A stretch of DNA of 64,000 bases from Phycisphaerales bacterium (lineage in GTDB: Bacteria > Planctomycetota > Phycisphaerae > Sedimentisphaerales > UBA12454): the NCBI GenBank assembly GCA_003142595.1, contig PLMU01000013.1:1-64000 (forward strand), in the 5' to 3' direction. Shown piece after piece: positions 54,174 through 62,699 of the stretch (the first letter of the stretch is position 1; each line of letters starts with the position of its first letter). The translations under genes and the position numbers were made by a program. A model generated the notes under the pieces. That model made no database searches. It was not told the origin of the DNA and worked only from the letters and a program-made list of their open reading frames with translations.

Positions 54174-55187
54174 CTAAGGCTTCGACGCGATGCTGCGCAA
54201 AACCTGTTCCCAAATTTCTTCATCGGCAGGAATACCGTTTGCAAGATTGTCGGCTCGTGTCATAAGCATTCGCTGACCGGGATAATAAACCGCATCTCCT
54301 TTCTTGGCCGGTTGCGACCTGTTTACCGATGCGATAGTTTCCTCCATTATCTGGCGGACAAACTCTGCACTGGAAATTTTTCTCGTATCTATCGCGATAA
54401 ATACCTGTGAAACGTTTTTTTCAGCCCCTAATTTGCCTATTCGGAATGTATTATTGCCGCCTGAAAGAATAGCCGCCAGCAAATCCAGCATTAGCGACAG
54501 CCCCGAACCTTTCCATAATCCGATTGGCAAAGCCCGCTCGCTTTGGAATATTTCAGCCGGGTCGGTTGTCAGTTTGCCATCGGCATCATAACCGCCGAAT
54601 ACAGGCAGCTGCTCTTTTGCACGCTGATACACTCGCATCTTACCCATCGAGAACTGACTCATAGCCATATCCAGCACCAGATGTCCTTCGGCGCGAGGTA
54701 TCGCGATAGCCAGCGGATTATTGCCGAGACTGGCCTGTTTTGAACCCCACGGAGGCAGATTCGGTATTGTATTAGTCCAGCAAATACCGATACAGCCGGC
54801 ATCGGCCGCCTGTATTACATAAGTCCCTGCCCGACACCAATGATTAGTATTTCGCATCGCGGCGCAGCCGATACCATTCTTTTCAGCAAGATGTATTGCC
54901 TGGGCCATTGCGAAATGTGCGTTGCTGATGCCCGGCCCGTAGTTTCCATTCCAAACCTGGCACGCACCAAAATGGTGCACCTTTTTCGGCCTGGCATTAA
55001 TATCGATTACACCGTTTTTTATATTACTGATAACCCCCGGAAACATATTCAGGCCGTGCGAATAAACTCCATCGCAGCTGTTCTGTGTGAAAATCTTCGC
55101 GCACAAATCGGCGCAATCCTGCTCGCATCCAACCGCCGTCAGGATTTTCATAAACGTATTATACATATCCTGAAATGGAACTCTCAT
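54174..55187 (-). CDS. Ldh-family (malate/L-lactate/ureidoglycolate) dehydrogenase
   Basis: A 337-residue NAD(P)-dependent oxidoreductase of the PF02615 family. The N-terminal domain has CDGVYSHGLNMFPGVISNI with the conserved His; GNYGPGISNAHFAMAQAIHLA and MRNTNHWCRAGTYVIQAAD follow, then TNTIPNLPPWGSKQASLGNNP in the cofactor region. The central region lists the helical insertion of the group. Members reduce various 2-keto acids, so the substrate here is open; a keto-sugar-acid like that of DlgD is possible. It stands alone between small genes. Confidence 0.9.
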   Translation of the reverse strand: MRVPFQDMYNTFMKILTAVGCEQDCADLCAKIFTQNSCDGVYSHGLNMFPGVISNIKNGVIDINARPKKVHHFGACQVWNGNYGPGISNAHFAMAQAIHLAEKNGIGCAAMRNTNHWCRAGTYVIQAADAGCIGICWTNTIPNLPPWGSKQASLGNNPLAIAIPRAEGHLVLDMAMSQFSMGKMRVYQRAKEQLPVFGGYDADGKLTTDPAEIFQSERALPIGLWKGSGLSLMLDLLAAILSGGNNTFRIGKLGAEKNVSQVFIAIDTRKISSAEFVRQIMEETIASVNRSQPAKKGDAVYYPGQRMLMTRADNLANGIPADEEIWEQVLRSIASKP

Positions 55188-55351
55188 TACAGCAATGTTA
55201 GCCTAAAAATACGCGTCTGTAAACCTTTAACTATAGGCCGTTTAATAACAAAAAATTAATATTCCCCAAACATTATCTGAACATTTAATACTTAAAATTA
55301 TCTGCAGGATGAAAGAGAAAATAATTCCAGTGAATAGAAAGAAGGTGCGGG

Positions 55352-55768
55352 ATGAATCAGAAAAAAGCATTTATGTTTGAACAGTTACTTCAATGTTGTG
55401 AAAACCGGCCTGCATCGATAAGCAGACTTCTCGGCATCGATTACAATCAGATAGCTTTCAACTGTGATGAGCAGGAACTGGCCGGCCGGCTTTACGAAAA
55501 ATATGCCGGCACCTGGTGGGAAGTTACCTTTGAAGATTTTTCCGATGTTACCTGCGACTTTGAAAACTTTTCTGATGGTGCAGGCGACCCTGAAAACTTT
55601 TCTGATGATGCAGGTGAAACTGAGCCGATATGTGTTTACCTTGCCGATTCGATACAGGACGCTCTGCGGCTCAGACCCCAGACCAGCGAGTCTTACTGGC
55701 AAAACGCGTTAAAATATTTCGACGAACTGATTATTAATATGTATGATATGGAAGAGGAATGCGTTTAA
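55352..55768 (+). CDS. Small acidic protein with internal duplication
   Basis: A 138-residue protein after AAGAAGGTG. The N-terminal 50 residues look globular (FEQLLQCCENRPASISRLLG, IDYNQIAFNCDEQELAGRLYE). The middle, from about 65 to 90, holds three units of the type E-(D/N)FS-D-x-A/T-G/C-D: EDFSDVTCDF, ENFSDGAGDP, ENFSDDAGET. The last 50 residues are again globular and end acidic. No relative was recognised. The DNA of the units repeats nearly exactly, so they arose by recent tandem duplication. Confidence 0.65.
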   Translation: MNQKKAFMFEQLLQCCENRPASISRLLGIDYNQIAFNCDEQELAGRLYEKYAGTWWEVTFEDFSDVTCDFENFSDGAGDPENFSDDAGETEPICVYLADSIQDALRLRPQTSESYWQNALKYFDELIINMYDMEEECV

Positions 55769-55776
55769 ACTTCCAG

Positions 55777-55805
55777 GGTAAATAGGAAATGTTTACCAGT
55801 TTTTA
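55777..55805 (+). terminator. Probable intrinsic terminator of the small acidic protein gene
   Basis: Perfect arms GGTAAA (55777-55782) and TTTACC (55792-55797) are followed by AGTTTTTAAATTTT. It lies nine bases after the stop codon. The stem is AT-rich, so the termination strength may be low. Confidence 0.42.
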
Positions 55806-55831
55806 AATTTTGCTATGCCTGCCCTGTGAGA

Positions 55832-55890
55832 CCTGCCCTGTTAGATGCGTCAATTAGCTTCTTGAAGATGCTTTAGCTATCTAACTGGGG
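55832..55890. repeat. Structured repeat, copy A
   Basis: It aligns with copy B at 58762-58820 over about 60 bases (CCTGCCCTG...GCGT...TTAGCT...GGGGT). The outer stem is CCCTG-TTAGAT pairing with ATCTAA-C-TGGGG. Against copy B, both sides of the stem have changed and pairing remains. It contains the last codons and stop of the YfhO gene. Confidence 0.55.
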
Positions 55891-58315
55891 TGTCTTCCAA
55901 AGAGCCTATCTCATCGGGGTCATTTTGCATTTTGATATTTGAATTATTCTGTCTCCTGACTAAGGAATAGAGACGCTGGAGACACAAAGCAAGATACGCG
56001 GCAAGCGAAACAATTGAAATCCACATACCCACAGTGAAAGCTTTTGGGCGGTACTCCATACGGAAGACATGCCGGCCCGCCTGAAGAGGGACAGCCCGCA
56101 GAACATAATCGGCGGGCATTACCTGATAGTTTTTCTGACAACTGCCGGGCAGCGGTTCGGCTCGCCAATTAGGATGATAGGCATCGGTGACAAGCAGAAT
56201 CGCAGGGCTGTTGATATCGGCTTCAATCGTCAAATAGTCGGTTGATTCATCGACGATTTTCGCAGTGCCCTGATTGTCCGACGGCCGCGGCAAAGGCTGA
56301 GGCGGCGATTCGAGAACAACAGTTCGATTAAGATCAAATTCCGACGAGGCCAGCAAACGCAAAATAGAATCACGGTCTTTTACGACCTGAAAATTCCGAA
56401 CCAGCAGCAAACGAGGAAGAACAGGCTCAGTCAATACCATCATCTGCGGCTGATTGCCGTCCCGCTGGATTACACATCGCAAACGCAATAATGAAAATAA
56501 CCGATTCACACGTGAAAATTTAATTTCTTGTGTCGCACTTCCGGGGTCGAGACCCTGGGTGAAGGACATAAATTCAGAATATCTTCGCGAGACGCCGGGG
56601 TCATAGCCCCATATATCGAACAGGCCGGCCATCATCCCGCCGTTTCTGTCGAACGTATTAAAAATTCGAAAGTCACCCGGCAGTCTGGAAATTTCCTCTT
56701 TGAATGGCTGCGGCAATTTTATGTCCGTCAGGTCGAACGTCGAACGAAGCGGAAGAGCAAAAACGGTCAGTTCGGCCAATGCAAGCAGGATAATGGCATA
56801 AACGGCGTAATTCCACCGCCGCTTCAGAGCGAAAAGTCCCGCCAGGAGGAGCAGCGAGCCGGCGCCGACAAGCAATGAATTTTCGGCGTGATGTGCGGCG
56901 GAACGAACAAAGCTGCTGTCATCGTATAAGGCGATATCTATATATGAATCTTTGAATTTGTCTGCTGCCGATTTTATGAGTTTCATAAAGTCGTGCCACC
57001 AGCCATCTACGGCCGACCCTGAAACCGAACCGGCGATGACACCTGCCGTAACTGTCAGGATAATCGCAGTTGAGAGGATGCCGATTATCCACCTCCAGGA
57101 GGGTTTGTTATTTAACGTGATTAACCGGTGAAGCCCGATGCCGGCAAGCATCACAGCAAAGACTATCATTTGAAAAGTGAATTTCGAATTTCCGCGAAAC
57201 TTATTAAAGCCGGGCACGTTTCTATACAATAATCCGAATAACGGAGTATGTGCGCCAAGCGCCAAAATAAATAATATAATTATCAGGGTCATACAAAAAC
57301 GCCGCTGCCGAGCGGAGCCGTAAACCTGACCGTATACAGCCAGAACCAATCCTGTCACGCTGAAAAACAATGACATTTCCCACATGGGATATTGTCCCCA
57401 ATAGGAGCCGTCGGGAAGCGAGCCTAAAAAATCCGGAGAAATTAATGTCATAAGATTTCCCAGAGGAAACGAACCTGCCGCAGCAAATTCAAGTTCCACT
57501 CCGCCATGGCCGCGAACAGTATAAGCCGATTCCTCCAGGCCGGTTAAAAGCTGCACAGAAACAAGCAATCCCGCCCAAATGCCCATAAGAGCCAAAAGCG
57601 ACAAAACGCGAGCCCGCTGAGGCTGATTTAACAGCGAGAACGCGCAGTAAATTGCCGATGCGACAGCGGTGTAGAACACATATTGCGGATGACCTGCCAG
57701 GATGAGCATTGAAACGGCCGCGATGCCGAGAAGTGCCCAGTTCAATGAGCGTTTATCGCAGATACCGTCTATGCAAAGAAATATCAATGGAACCCACGCC
57801 ATTGCGCAGAGATTGGATAAGTGGCCGGGATAAATATGCATAAAATACGGTCCGCAAAACATAAGCAGTACCGCACAGAAAAAGCAGGCTTGCGGTTTTA
57901 ACCCGCGGTGCCAGGCCCAGAGGAACATAAATAAACCGGCCAGTAATATGTGCAGCACAATATTTATATTAACGGCCAGAGCCAGAGGCAGCACCATAAA
58001 CAAAAAATTAGGCGGATACAAAAGAGCCGATTGAAACCCGCCGAAGAACGGAATGCCGCAGAATACATGGGGATTCCATAAAGCTAAATTGCCCTGTTTG
58101 AGCTGATTAAAACCAAAATAACGCCAGTCGAGAAATTCGGTTGTCAGGTCGCCGCGCATATACGAAAGAATACGCGGATTAGCCTTAAAGAGCACGTCCG
58201 CGAACATAATTATTACAAGTCCAACGAAAATACAAACGCCAATAAGATAACCCCATACCTGATTTTGCCTCTGTTCGATTATCTGTTCTGATTGGCATGT
58301 CTTTTTTGAAACCAT
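55877..58315 (-). CDS. YfhO-like large membrane protein
   Basis: An 812-residue polytopic protein of the YfhO (PF09586) kind, with about 13 hydrophobic segments and a C-terminal beta-rich periplasmic domain after residue about 640. Early features are YMRGDLTTEFLDWRYFGFNQ, GNLALWNPHVFCGIPFFGGFQSALLYPPN and FCGPYFMHIYPGHLSNLCAMAWVP, all typical of the family. In Firmicutes YfhO-type proteins glycosylate teichoic acids; the role here is unknown. The C-terminal end reads LVTDAYHPNWRAEPLP, a common YfhO tail motif. The last codons lie in a structured repeat. Confidence 0.88.
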   Translation of the reverse strand: MVSKKTCQSEQIIEQRQNQVWGYLIGVCIFVGLVIIMFADVLFKANPRILSYMRGDLTTEFLDWRYFGFNQLKQGNLALWNPHVFCGIPFFGGFQSALLYPPNFLFMVLPLALAVNINIVLHILLAGLFMFLWAWHRGLKPQACFFCAVLLMFCGPYFMHIYPGHLSNLCAMAWVPLIFLCIDGICDKRSLNWALLGIAAVSMLILAGHPQYVFYTAVASAIYCAFSLLNQPQRARVLSLLALMGIWAGLLVSVQLLTGLEESAYTVRGHGGVELEFAAAGSFPLGNLMTLISPDFLGSLPDGSYWGQYPMWEMSLFFSVTGLVLAVYGQVYGSARQRRFCMTLIIILFILALGAHTPLFGLLYRNVPGFNKFRGNSKFTFQMIVFAVMLAGIGLHRLITLNNKPSWRWIIGILSTAIILTVTAGVIAGSVSGSAVDGWWHDFMKLIKSAADKFKDSYIDIALYDDSSFVRSAAHHAENSLLVGAGSLLLLAGLFALKRRWNYAVYAIILLALAELTVFALPLRSTFDLTDIKLPQPFKEEISRLPGDFRIFNTFDRNGGMMAGLFDIWGYDPGVSRRYSEFMSFTQGLDPGSATQEIKFSRVNRLFSLLRLRCVIQRDGNQPQMMVLTEPVLPRLLLVRNFQVVKDRDSILRLLASSEFDLNRTVVLESPPQPLPRPSDNQGTAKIVDESTDYLTIEADINSPAILLVTDAYHPNWRAEPLPGSCQKNYQVMPADYVLRAVPLQAGRHVFRMEYRPKAFTVGMWISIVSLAAYLALCLQRLYSLVRRQNNSNIKMQNDPDEIGSLEDTPVR

Positions 58316-58435
58316 CCGTATCGTTCCTAAATTTGATTTTTTATATTTTCTTCTGTCTCCTGTGTTCTGAGTTCTGTATTCTCTTAAAATTATAACCTCA
58401 AAAAACCAAAAAAACCAAAGAAAAAAATCTCTAAT

Positions 58436-58726
58436 TTATTTGATGGTTAATTCCGTATACAAATCTTTCCATTCAGGATTGGATTTTTCTATCAATTTTA
58501 TCTTCCATTCTCTCTTCCATTTTTTTATCTGCCTTTCTCGGGTTACCGCTTTATGAATTTCATCATATTCCTCGTAATATACAAGATTATGGATACCTGT
58601 GTTTTTTGTATAGTTGCTGATAATGTCGCTCTTATGTTCGCTGGTTCTATTAATTAAATCATTCGTCCGGCCAACGTAAATATTCCCGTCTTTTTTATCT
58701 GCAAGAATATAAACGTAATATTTCAT
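58436..58726 (-). CDS. GIY-YIG nuclease domain protein
   Basis: A 96-residue protein made of one GIY-YIG domain. It has YYVYILADKKDGNIYVGRTND (the two Tyr and the Gly-Arg) and the conserved Arg-rich helix NRTSEHK, then NLVYYEEYDEIHKAVTRERQ with the Glu that binds metal, and KKWKREWKIKLIEKSNPEW. Free-standing members of this kind are frequent in bacteria and of unknown biological role. It is flanked by structured repeats, one on its upstream side and one further on. Confidence 0.93.
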   Translation of the reverse strand: MKYYVYILADKKDGNIYVGRTNDLINRTSEHKSDIISNYTKNTGIHNLVYYEEYDEIHKAVTRERQIKKWKREWKIKLIEKSNPEWKDLYTELTIK

Positions 58727-58743
58727 TTTATTTTCCGTAAGTT

Positions 58744-58847
58744 GATTCCCGCCGTCGCCTGCCTGCCCTGTGAAGTGCGTTAGTTAGCTGCTTGGAAATA
58801 CTTAAGCACCTCACCGGGGTCCTGACCGCGATCAGGGAGCGGGAATC
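58744..58847. repeat. Structured repeat, copy B, closed by inverted repeats
   Basis: Nine-base arms GATTCCCGC (58744-58752) and GCGGGAATC (58839-58847) close the element. Inside are a stem CCCTG-TGA-A-GTGC with GCAC-C-TCA-C-CGGGG and a perfect hairpin CCTGA-CCGCGA-TCAGG (58821-58836). The first stem and its loop align with copy A at 55832. Confidence 0.55.
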
Positions 58848-58869
58848 TAAGCCAATTTTACTTTATTAC

Positions 58870-58920
58870 ATAGATTTTCGGCATCGCCTGTTCCCGCATA
58901 TGCGGGAAGCGAAAATCTAT
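58870..58920. repeat. Long nested hairpin
   Basis: Eleven-base perfect arms ATAGATTTTCG (58870-58880) and CGAAAATCTAT (58910-58920) enclose a perfect 18-base palindrome TTCCCGCATATGCGGGAA (58891-58908). It lies just downstream of the helicase gene on the minus strand and 20 bases from copy B. Confidence 0.6.
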
Positions 58921-58957
58921 TTTTCATCCGCCCCCTCATATAGCAATCTTCTTTGAA

Positions 58958-60961
58958 TCATCTTTGTTGCGACATTGAATTTAGCTTATTAAGATAGTTC
59001 TTAAATCCCTGTTTGTCTTGTAATGGAGTTTTTGTGTGTCCGCTTTTCTTGTAGCTATAAAATTCTGCATTACTATTCGACAATTGGTCCAAAAAACTAT
59101 GCGACTGCCGCGCACCGCCTGATTTCAATGCAGTAAGGATATGTAAGCTTTTTCTAGCGCGAGTCATGGCAACATAGAAAGCATTTTTTGTTATCCAACT
59201 CATGTTCACCTTGTCAAAACCGATAATAATGACATGGTCAGCAGATAACCCCTTTGACCCAACTATGGTTAGTAATTCAACAGCACCCATTTTCTTTACT
59301 TCAATTTCTTCTAATTCCGCTTCTTCCTCTTCTTGATGCTCAATCTCCGTTACTTCTTCTTGGTTGATTGATTTTTGGGCAATGTCTTTTTTGAGTCTGT
59401 CTTTATCAGATATGGAAATATGGCTGGTCATGTTTTCTATTTTATCTTCTATTGTTTCGCCCTCTGCTTCGAGAATGGCTTTAATTTCATTACATTTTTG
59501 GATCACGCTTTTGGTTTCTTCGGATTCAAGATCACAAAAGTTTTGACCGTTTTGCATAGCACATTTAATTAGTTCATGTATCCTTTCTTCCACGAGGGTT
59601 TCGTAACGCAAAACCTCTCGAAAAGTGAAATTATTTTGAGGATTATTTGCGAGTGAGTAATACGCCAAAATTTTGTAGTAGTCCTCTGAAAAGGATCGCG
59701 TTTCCGTTTGATATTCAGACACAAGTTCATCAAGTTTCTTTTTCCCGTCAAACTCTTTGCGTTTCTTCTTCCCATTAAGATTTTCTTTCAGGAAGTAAAA
59801 TTTAACTTCTTTTGCTGGTGTTAAAATCAGCAAGTATGCATCTTTTTCCTTTCCGGCAATTAAGTCGGCCTTACGTCGATCTATTTCCGCCTTGTTATCC
59901 GCCACAAACTTTTCAATATAATCAACGGCGGTTTGTGGGCCAGCACACGCAATAATTTGGACCTTCAAATCATTCTTATTGGTTTTTAGAGGCAGGTAGA
60001 TTTTTTCTATACAATCTGCTTCTCGGTTTTGTTGGATAAAATACCCCGCAGTCTTGGTAATATGAAAGCTACTCCTGCCGCAAAATGGCAACATACCGTT
60101 TGCGTAATTGTTATCTTTATAAAGATTTCGTATCAAAGTTGGCTTGCTCGATTTTAGTTCTTCATAAAGTACTTGCTCGTCATCACCTACAATAAGTAAG
60201 TGGTTTGACCCATTTACCAATTGTTTTAGCAACACGTCTTCTGCAGAATTGAAGTCCTGATACTCATCAATAATGAAATGATTACTCTCATTAAGCTGCG
60301 GGTTTTCTATTAGTGCTTCTTTGGCACGTAAAATTAAATCAGCAAAACCGGCTGCATTATAAAATTTACATAGTCTAAAATAAACGTCTTTCAGATTCAG
60401 CCACTCATCGGATTGTTTAAATTTAGCGTCGTGCAATTGCTTCTCAAACTCTTTCAAAGCGTGGTTGCCTTTTTTTAATGCAGGATAAAAGGCTAAAACA
60501 TCACCCCACACAACCTCTTTCCAAAATTGTCCTATTATCCGAAAGTGAGGTCGAAACCGCCATTTCGTTGTACCATGATTTTGCTCAACAATACTTCGTG
60601 CAAATTTATGTAAGGTTGACACGGCAACGTTGCTTTTCTGCTCATCAGATAATTGGTTATCGCTGTCAATATCATTTTGTAAATCTGCAACCAACTTTCT
60701 CACAAAACTTGTTACAAATACTTTCGCTTGTGCATTTTGCTGATACCAATAGTTAATCCGATTCAAAAACAGATGGCTCTTGCCAGTCCCAGGGCCAGAG
60801 ACAATCAAAAACCTTTCAGCATCATGCCGTGCAATAGCCGAAGCATTTTGATTTCGGTATTCAGTGCGTTCGCTGTCATCCAAAGCATCCAATTCATTGC
60901 GTAAAGTTTGTAATTCAGTGGATTCAAAAGGAATACCGTTATTGTTAATTAAATATCTCAT
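58958..60961 (-). CDS. UvrD-like superfamily 1 helicase/ATPase
   Basis: A 667-residue protein. Walker A is SGPGTGKSHLF (residues about 55-65); Walker B is HFIIDEYQDFN near 237; VGDDEQVLYEE resembles motif III. The C-terminal part has TIVGSKGLSADHVIIIGFDK and FYVAMTRARKSLHIL, motifs V and VI of UvrD/Rep helicases. A long, charged, low-complexity helix (EVTEIEHQEEEEAELEEIEV) sits at about 535-560. It is shorter than UvrD and lacks a nuclease domain in the gene itself. No phage-defence partner is visible beside it. Confidence 0.85.
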   Translation of the reverse strand: MRYLINNNGIPFESTELQTLRNELDALDDSERTEYRNQNASAIARHDAERFLIVSGPGTGKSHLFLNRINYWYQQNAQAKVFVTSFVRKLVADLQNDIDSDNQLSDEQKSNVAVSTLHKFARSIVEQNHGTTKWRFRPHFRIIGQFWKEVVWGDVLAFYPALKKGNHALKEFEKQLHDAKFKQSDEWLNLKDVYFRLCKFYNAAGFADLILRAKEALIENPQLNESNHFIIDEYQDFNSAEDVLLKQLVNGSNHLLIVGDDEQVLYEELKSSKPTLIRNLYKDNNYANGMLPFCGRSSFHITKTAGYFIQQNREADCIEKIYLPLKTNKNDLKVQIIACAGPQTAVDYIEKFVADNKAEIDRRKADLIAGKEKDAYLLILTPAKEVKFYFLKENLNGKKKRKEFDGKKKLDELVSEYQTETRSFSEDYYKILAYYSLANNPQNNFTFREVLRYETLVEERIHELIKCAMQNGQNFCDLESEETKSVIQKCNEIKAILEAEGETIEDKIENMTSHISISDKDRLKKDIAQKSINQEEVTEIEHQEEEEAELEEIEVKKMGAVELLTIVGSKGLSADHVIIIGFDKVNMSWITKNAFYVAMTRARKSLHILTALKSGGARQSHSFLDQLSNSNAEFYSYKKSGHTKTPLQDKQGFKNYLNKLNSMSQQR

Positions 60962-61311
60962 ATGCCATTTTTATCTTTTACTTTCTAAGGTTGTTTCTTC
61001 GATGTTTCCAAAATTCTACTCTTTTTCTTTTCAAACTCACGATTTGTTGAAATGCAAAAACATTTAAAACGTTGCTATCATCCATAATTTTTTTCTCCGC
61101 TCCATAATCCTAACCTAACAACAGAACTGTAATTATCAATTTTATTCTTAAATATCTTTTGCTGTTTGTAGTCAAAATACATCTTTTATGTCCGTGAAAT
61201 CTGTGGTTAAAAACAAGTCCCGCCGAACCTGTCCTCCGTAGCTTTAGCAAAGGATGGAAGGCGGTTCCTCAATTTAAAATTAAGAATTAAAAACTAAAAA
61301 TTGCAGCAAAA
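60962..61311. other. 350-base intergenic region
   Basis: AT-rich with no gene seen. It contains a GC hairpin (61220-61264) with stem CCGCC/GGCGG, an inner broken stem TCC-T-CC with GG-AT-GGA and a tip GCT-TT-AGC. It ends in an AT tract (AATTTAAAATTAAGAATTAA) directly before the QueD gene end. Confidence 0.55.
61220..61264. repeat. GC hairpin of the composite repeat type
   Basis: Stem CCGCC (61220-61224) with GGCGG (61260-61264), and inner pairing around the tip GCTTTAGC. Followed by an AT tract resembling those at 51761, 52155 and 53142, so it may be another copy of the composite element at 51761-51830. Confidence 0.4.
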
Positions 61312-62097
61312 TCATTCTTCTCTGAAACTGCAAAATGTCCGGTCATTTTCCCAAACTGTTATGCAATGGAGTTCGAAAGGTTTGAATTTATTTGACAACT
61401 TTTTAAACGCAAACTCGGCTATATTTTCCACTGTGGGATTTACTTTTTTGAAATGCGAGACATCTGCGTTTAGATTTTTATGGTCAATGGTTCTAATAAA
61501 CTCTTTTTCGACTATCTTTTCGAAATCGTCCGCTTTTAGGGCTTTGCCTTTTGTCGGCTTTTTGACTGTTACTTCGACGATATAGTTATGGCCGTGTCCG
61601 CATTTATTGGCGCATTTGCCGAAGACCTTGGAGTTTTTATCATCGGAAAATTTTTTGTTCCACAGTGTATGGCTTGCGGAAAATTCGAATTTTTCAGAGA
61701 AATAAAGCATATTACCCTCTCTTTCCTTTATAGCCAGTTTTCTTGCCGGCATAAGTTCGACAGCCAGGTAATTAAGTTTGGCCTGAAAATCCTTTTCGAT
61801 TGTTTGCCAGACTTTGCCGAGCAGTTGTCCGATTTGTTCGAAGCTGTTATTTGGATGACTTTTTACAAATTTATCAAAAATCTCAACGGCCTTGTTTCTG
61901 ACGATTTTATCGATATCTGAAACATTGACAATAAAGCCGGTATCTTTATTTGCGTTGCTTTTAAGTTCGACCCACAGCGAGAAGAACAGGGCCAGGCCGG
62001 TTGCTGTTGGTTTTGCGCAATATGAATTTGCGCCTAAGTCCGTTGATTTTCCGAATGGATTTATTGCGAATCTGACTTGTCTTACAAGTTTATGCAC
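61312..62097 (-). CDS. Two-domain QueD/6-pyruvoyl-tetrahydropterin-synthase-like protein
   Basis: A 261-residue protein with two T-fold (PTPS-like) domains. The C-terminal domain, about 130-261, has the zinc ligands FSASHTLW and KCGHGHNYIVEV, the catalytic Cys in KCANKC, and DHKNLNADVSHF with PTVENIAEF. The N-terminal domain lacks the zinc histidines and looks degenerate. The likely reaction is formation of 6-carboxy- or 6-pyruvoyl-tetrahydropterin from dihydroneopterin triphosphate. Its neighbour folE makes that substrate, so the two could start queuosine or pterin synthesis. Confidence 0.85.
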   Translation of the reverse strand: MHKLVRQVRFAINPFGKSTDLGANSYCAKPTATGLALFFSLWVELKSNANKDTGFIVNVSDIDKIVRNKAVEIFDKFVKSHPNNSFEQIGQLLGKVWQTIEKDFQAKLNYLAVELMPARKLAIKEREGNMLYFSEKFEFSASHTLWNKKFSDDKNSKVFGKCANKCGHGHNYIVEVTVKKPTKGKALKADDFEKIVEKEFIRTIDHKNLNADVSHFKKVNPTVENIAEFAFKKLSNKFKPFELHCITVWENDRTFCSFREE

Positions 62098-62122
62098 TCA
62101 TTTTCCTTACTTCTTTACTTGC

Positions 62123-62689
62123 TTATGAACTATGCATAAGGCTCAGGACTTCAGCTCTGCTGCGGGGGTCTTTTTTGAATGTGCCTCGAAGAGCGCTTGT
62201 AACCATAACTGAGCCGGGTTTCTTGATGCCGCGTATCGTCATACAGCTATGTGACGCTTCCAGGACTACCGCGACTCCCTGCGGCTTTAAATTTTCATTG
62301 AGAAAATCAGCAATTTGAGCTGTCAGCCGTTCCTGCACCTGCAGCCTCCGAGCGAAGCAATCCACAATCCTCGCCAGCTTGCTCACACCCAGCACATATT
62401 TATCCGGCAAATACGCCACATGCGCCTTCCCAATAAAAGGCATCATATGATGTTCACAAATGCTGTAAAAAGGAATGTCGCGGAGCAGGACTATCTCATC
62501 ACATTTTTCACGGAAGACACTTTTTATACATTCTTTCGGGTCTTGTGTGTTGCCTGCTAAAAGTTCAGCATACATAGCAGCGACGCGTTTGGGAGTCGAC
62601 TTCAAACCTTCTCTGCCGACATCTTCTCCAACCGCTTTGAGAATATCTTTTATCGCGTTTTCTATTTTTTTGGAGTCTATTTTACTCAT
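62123..62689 (-). CDS. folE: GTP cyclohydrolase I
   Basis: A 188-residue enzyme that turns GTP into dihydroneopterin triphosphate. Zinc ligands are the Cys and His of [15 protein letters not shown] and the Cys of [33 protein letters not shown] and [15 protein letters not shown] are typical. It is the zinc-dependent type IA form with complete ligands. It lies 10 bases after the aminopeptidase stop and 25 before the QueD-like gene, giving the pair a common supply role. Confidence 0.97.
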   Translation of the reverse strand: MSKIDSKKIENAIKDILKAVGEDVGREGLKSTPKRVAAMYAELLAGNTQDPKECIKSVFREKCDEIVLLRDIPFYSICEHHMMPFIGKAHVAYLPDKYVLGVSKLARIVDCFARRLQVQERLTAQIADFLNENLKPQGVAVVLEASHSCMTIRGIKKPGSVMVTSALRGTFKKDPRSRAEVLSLMHSS

Positions 62690-62699
62690 AATATTACCT

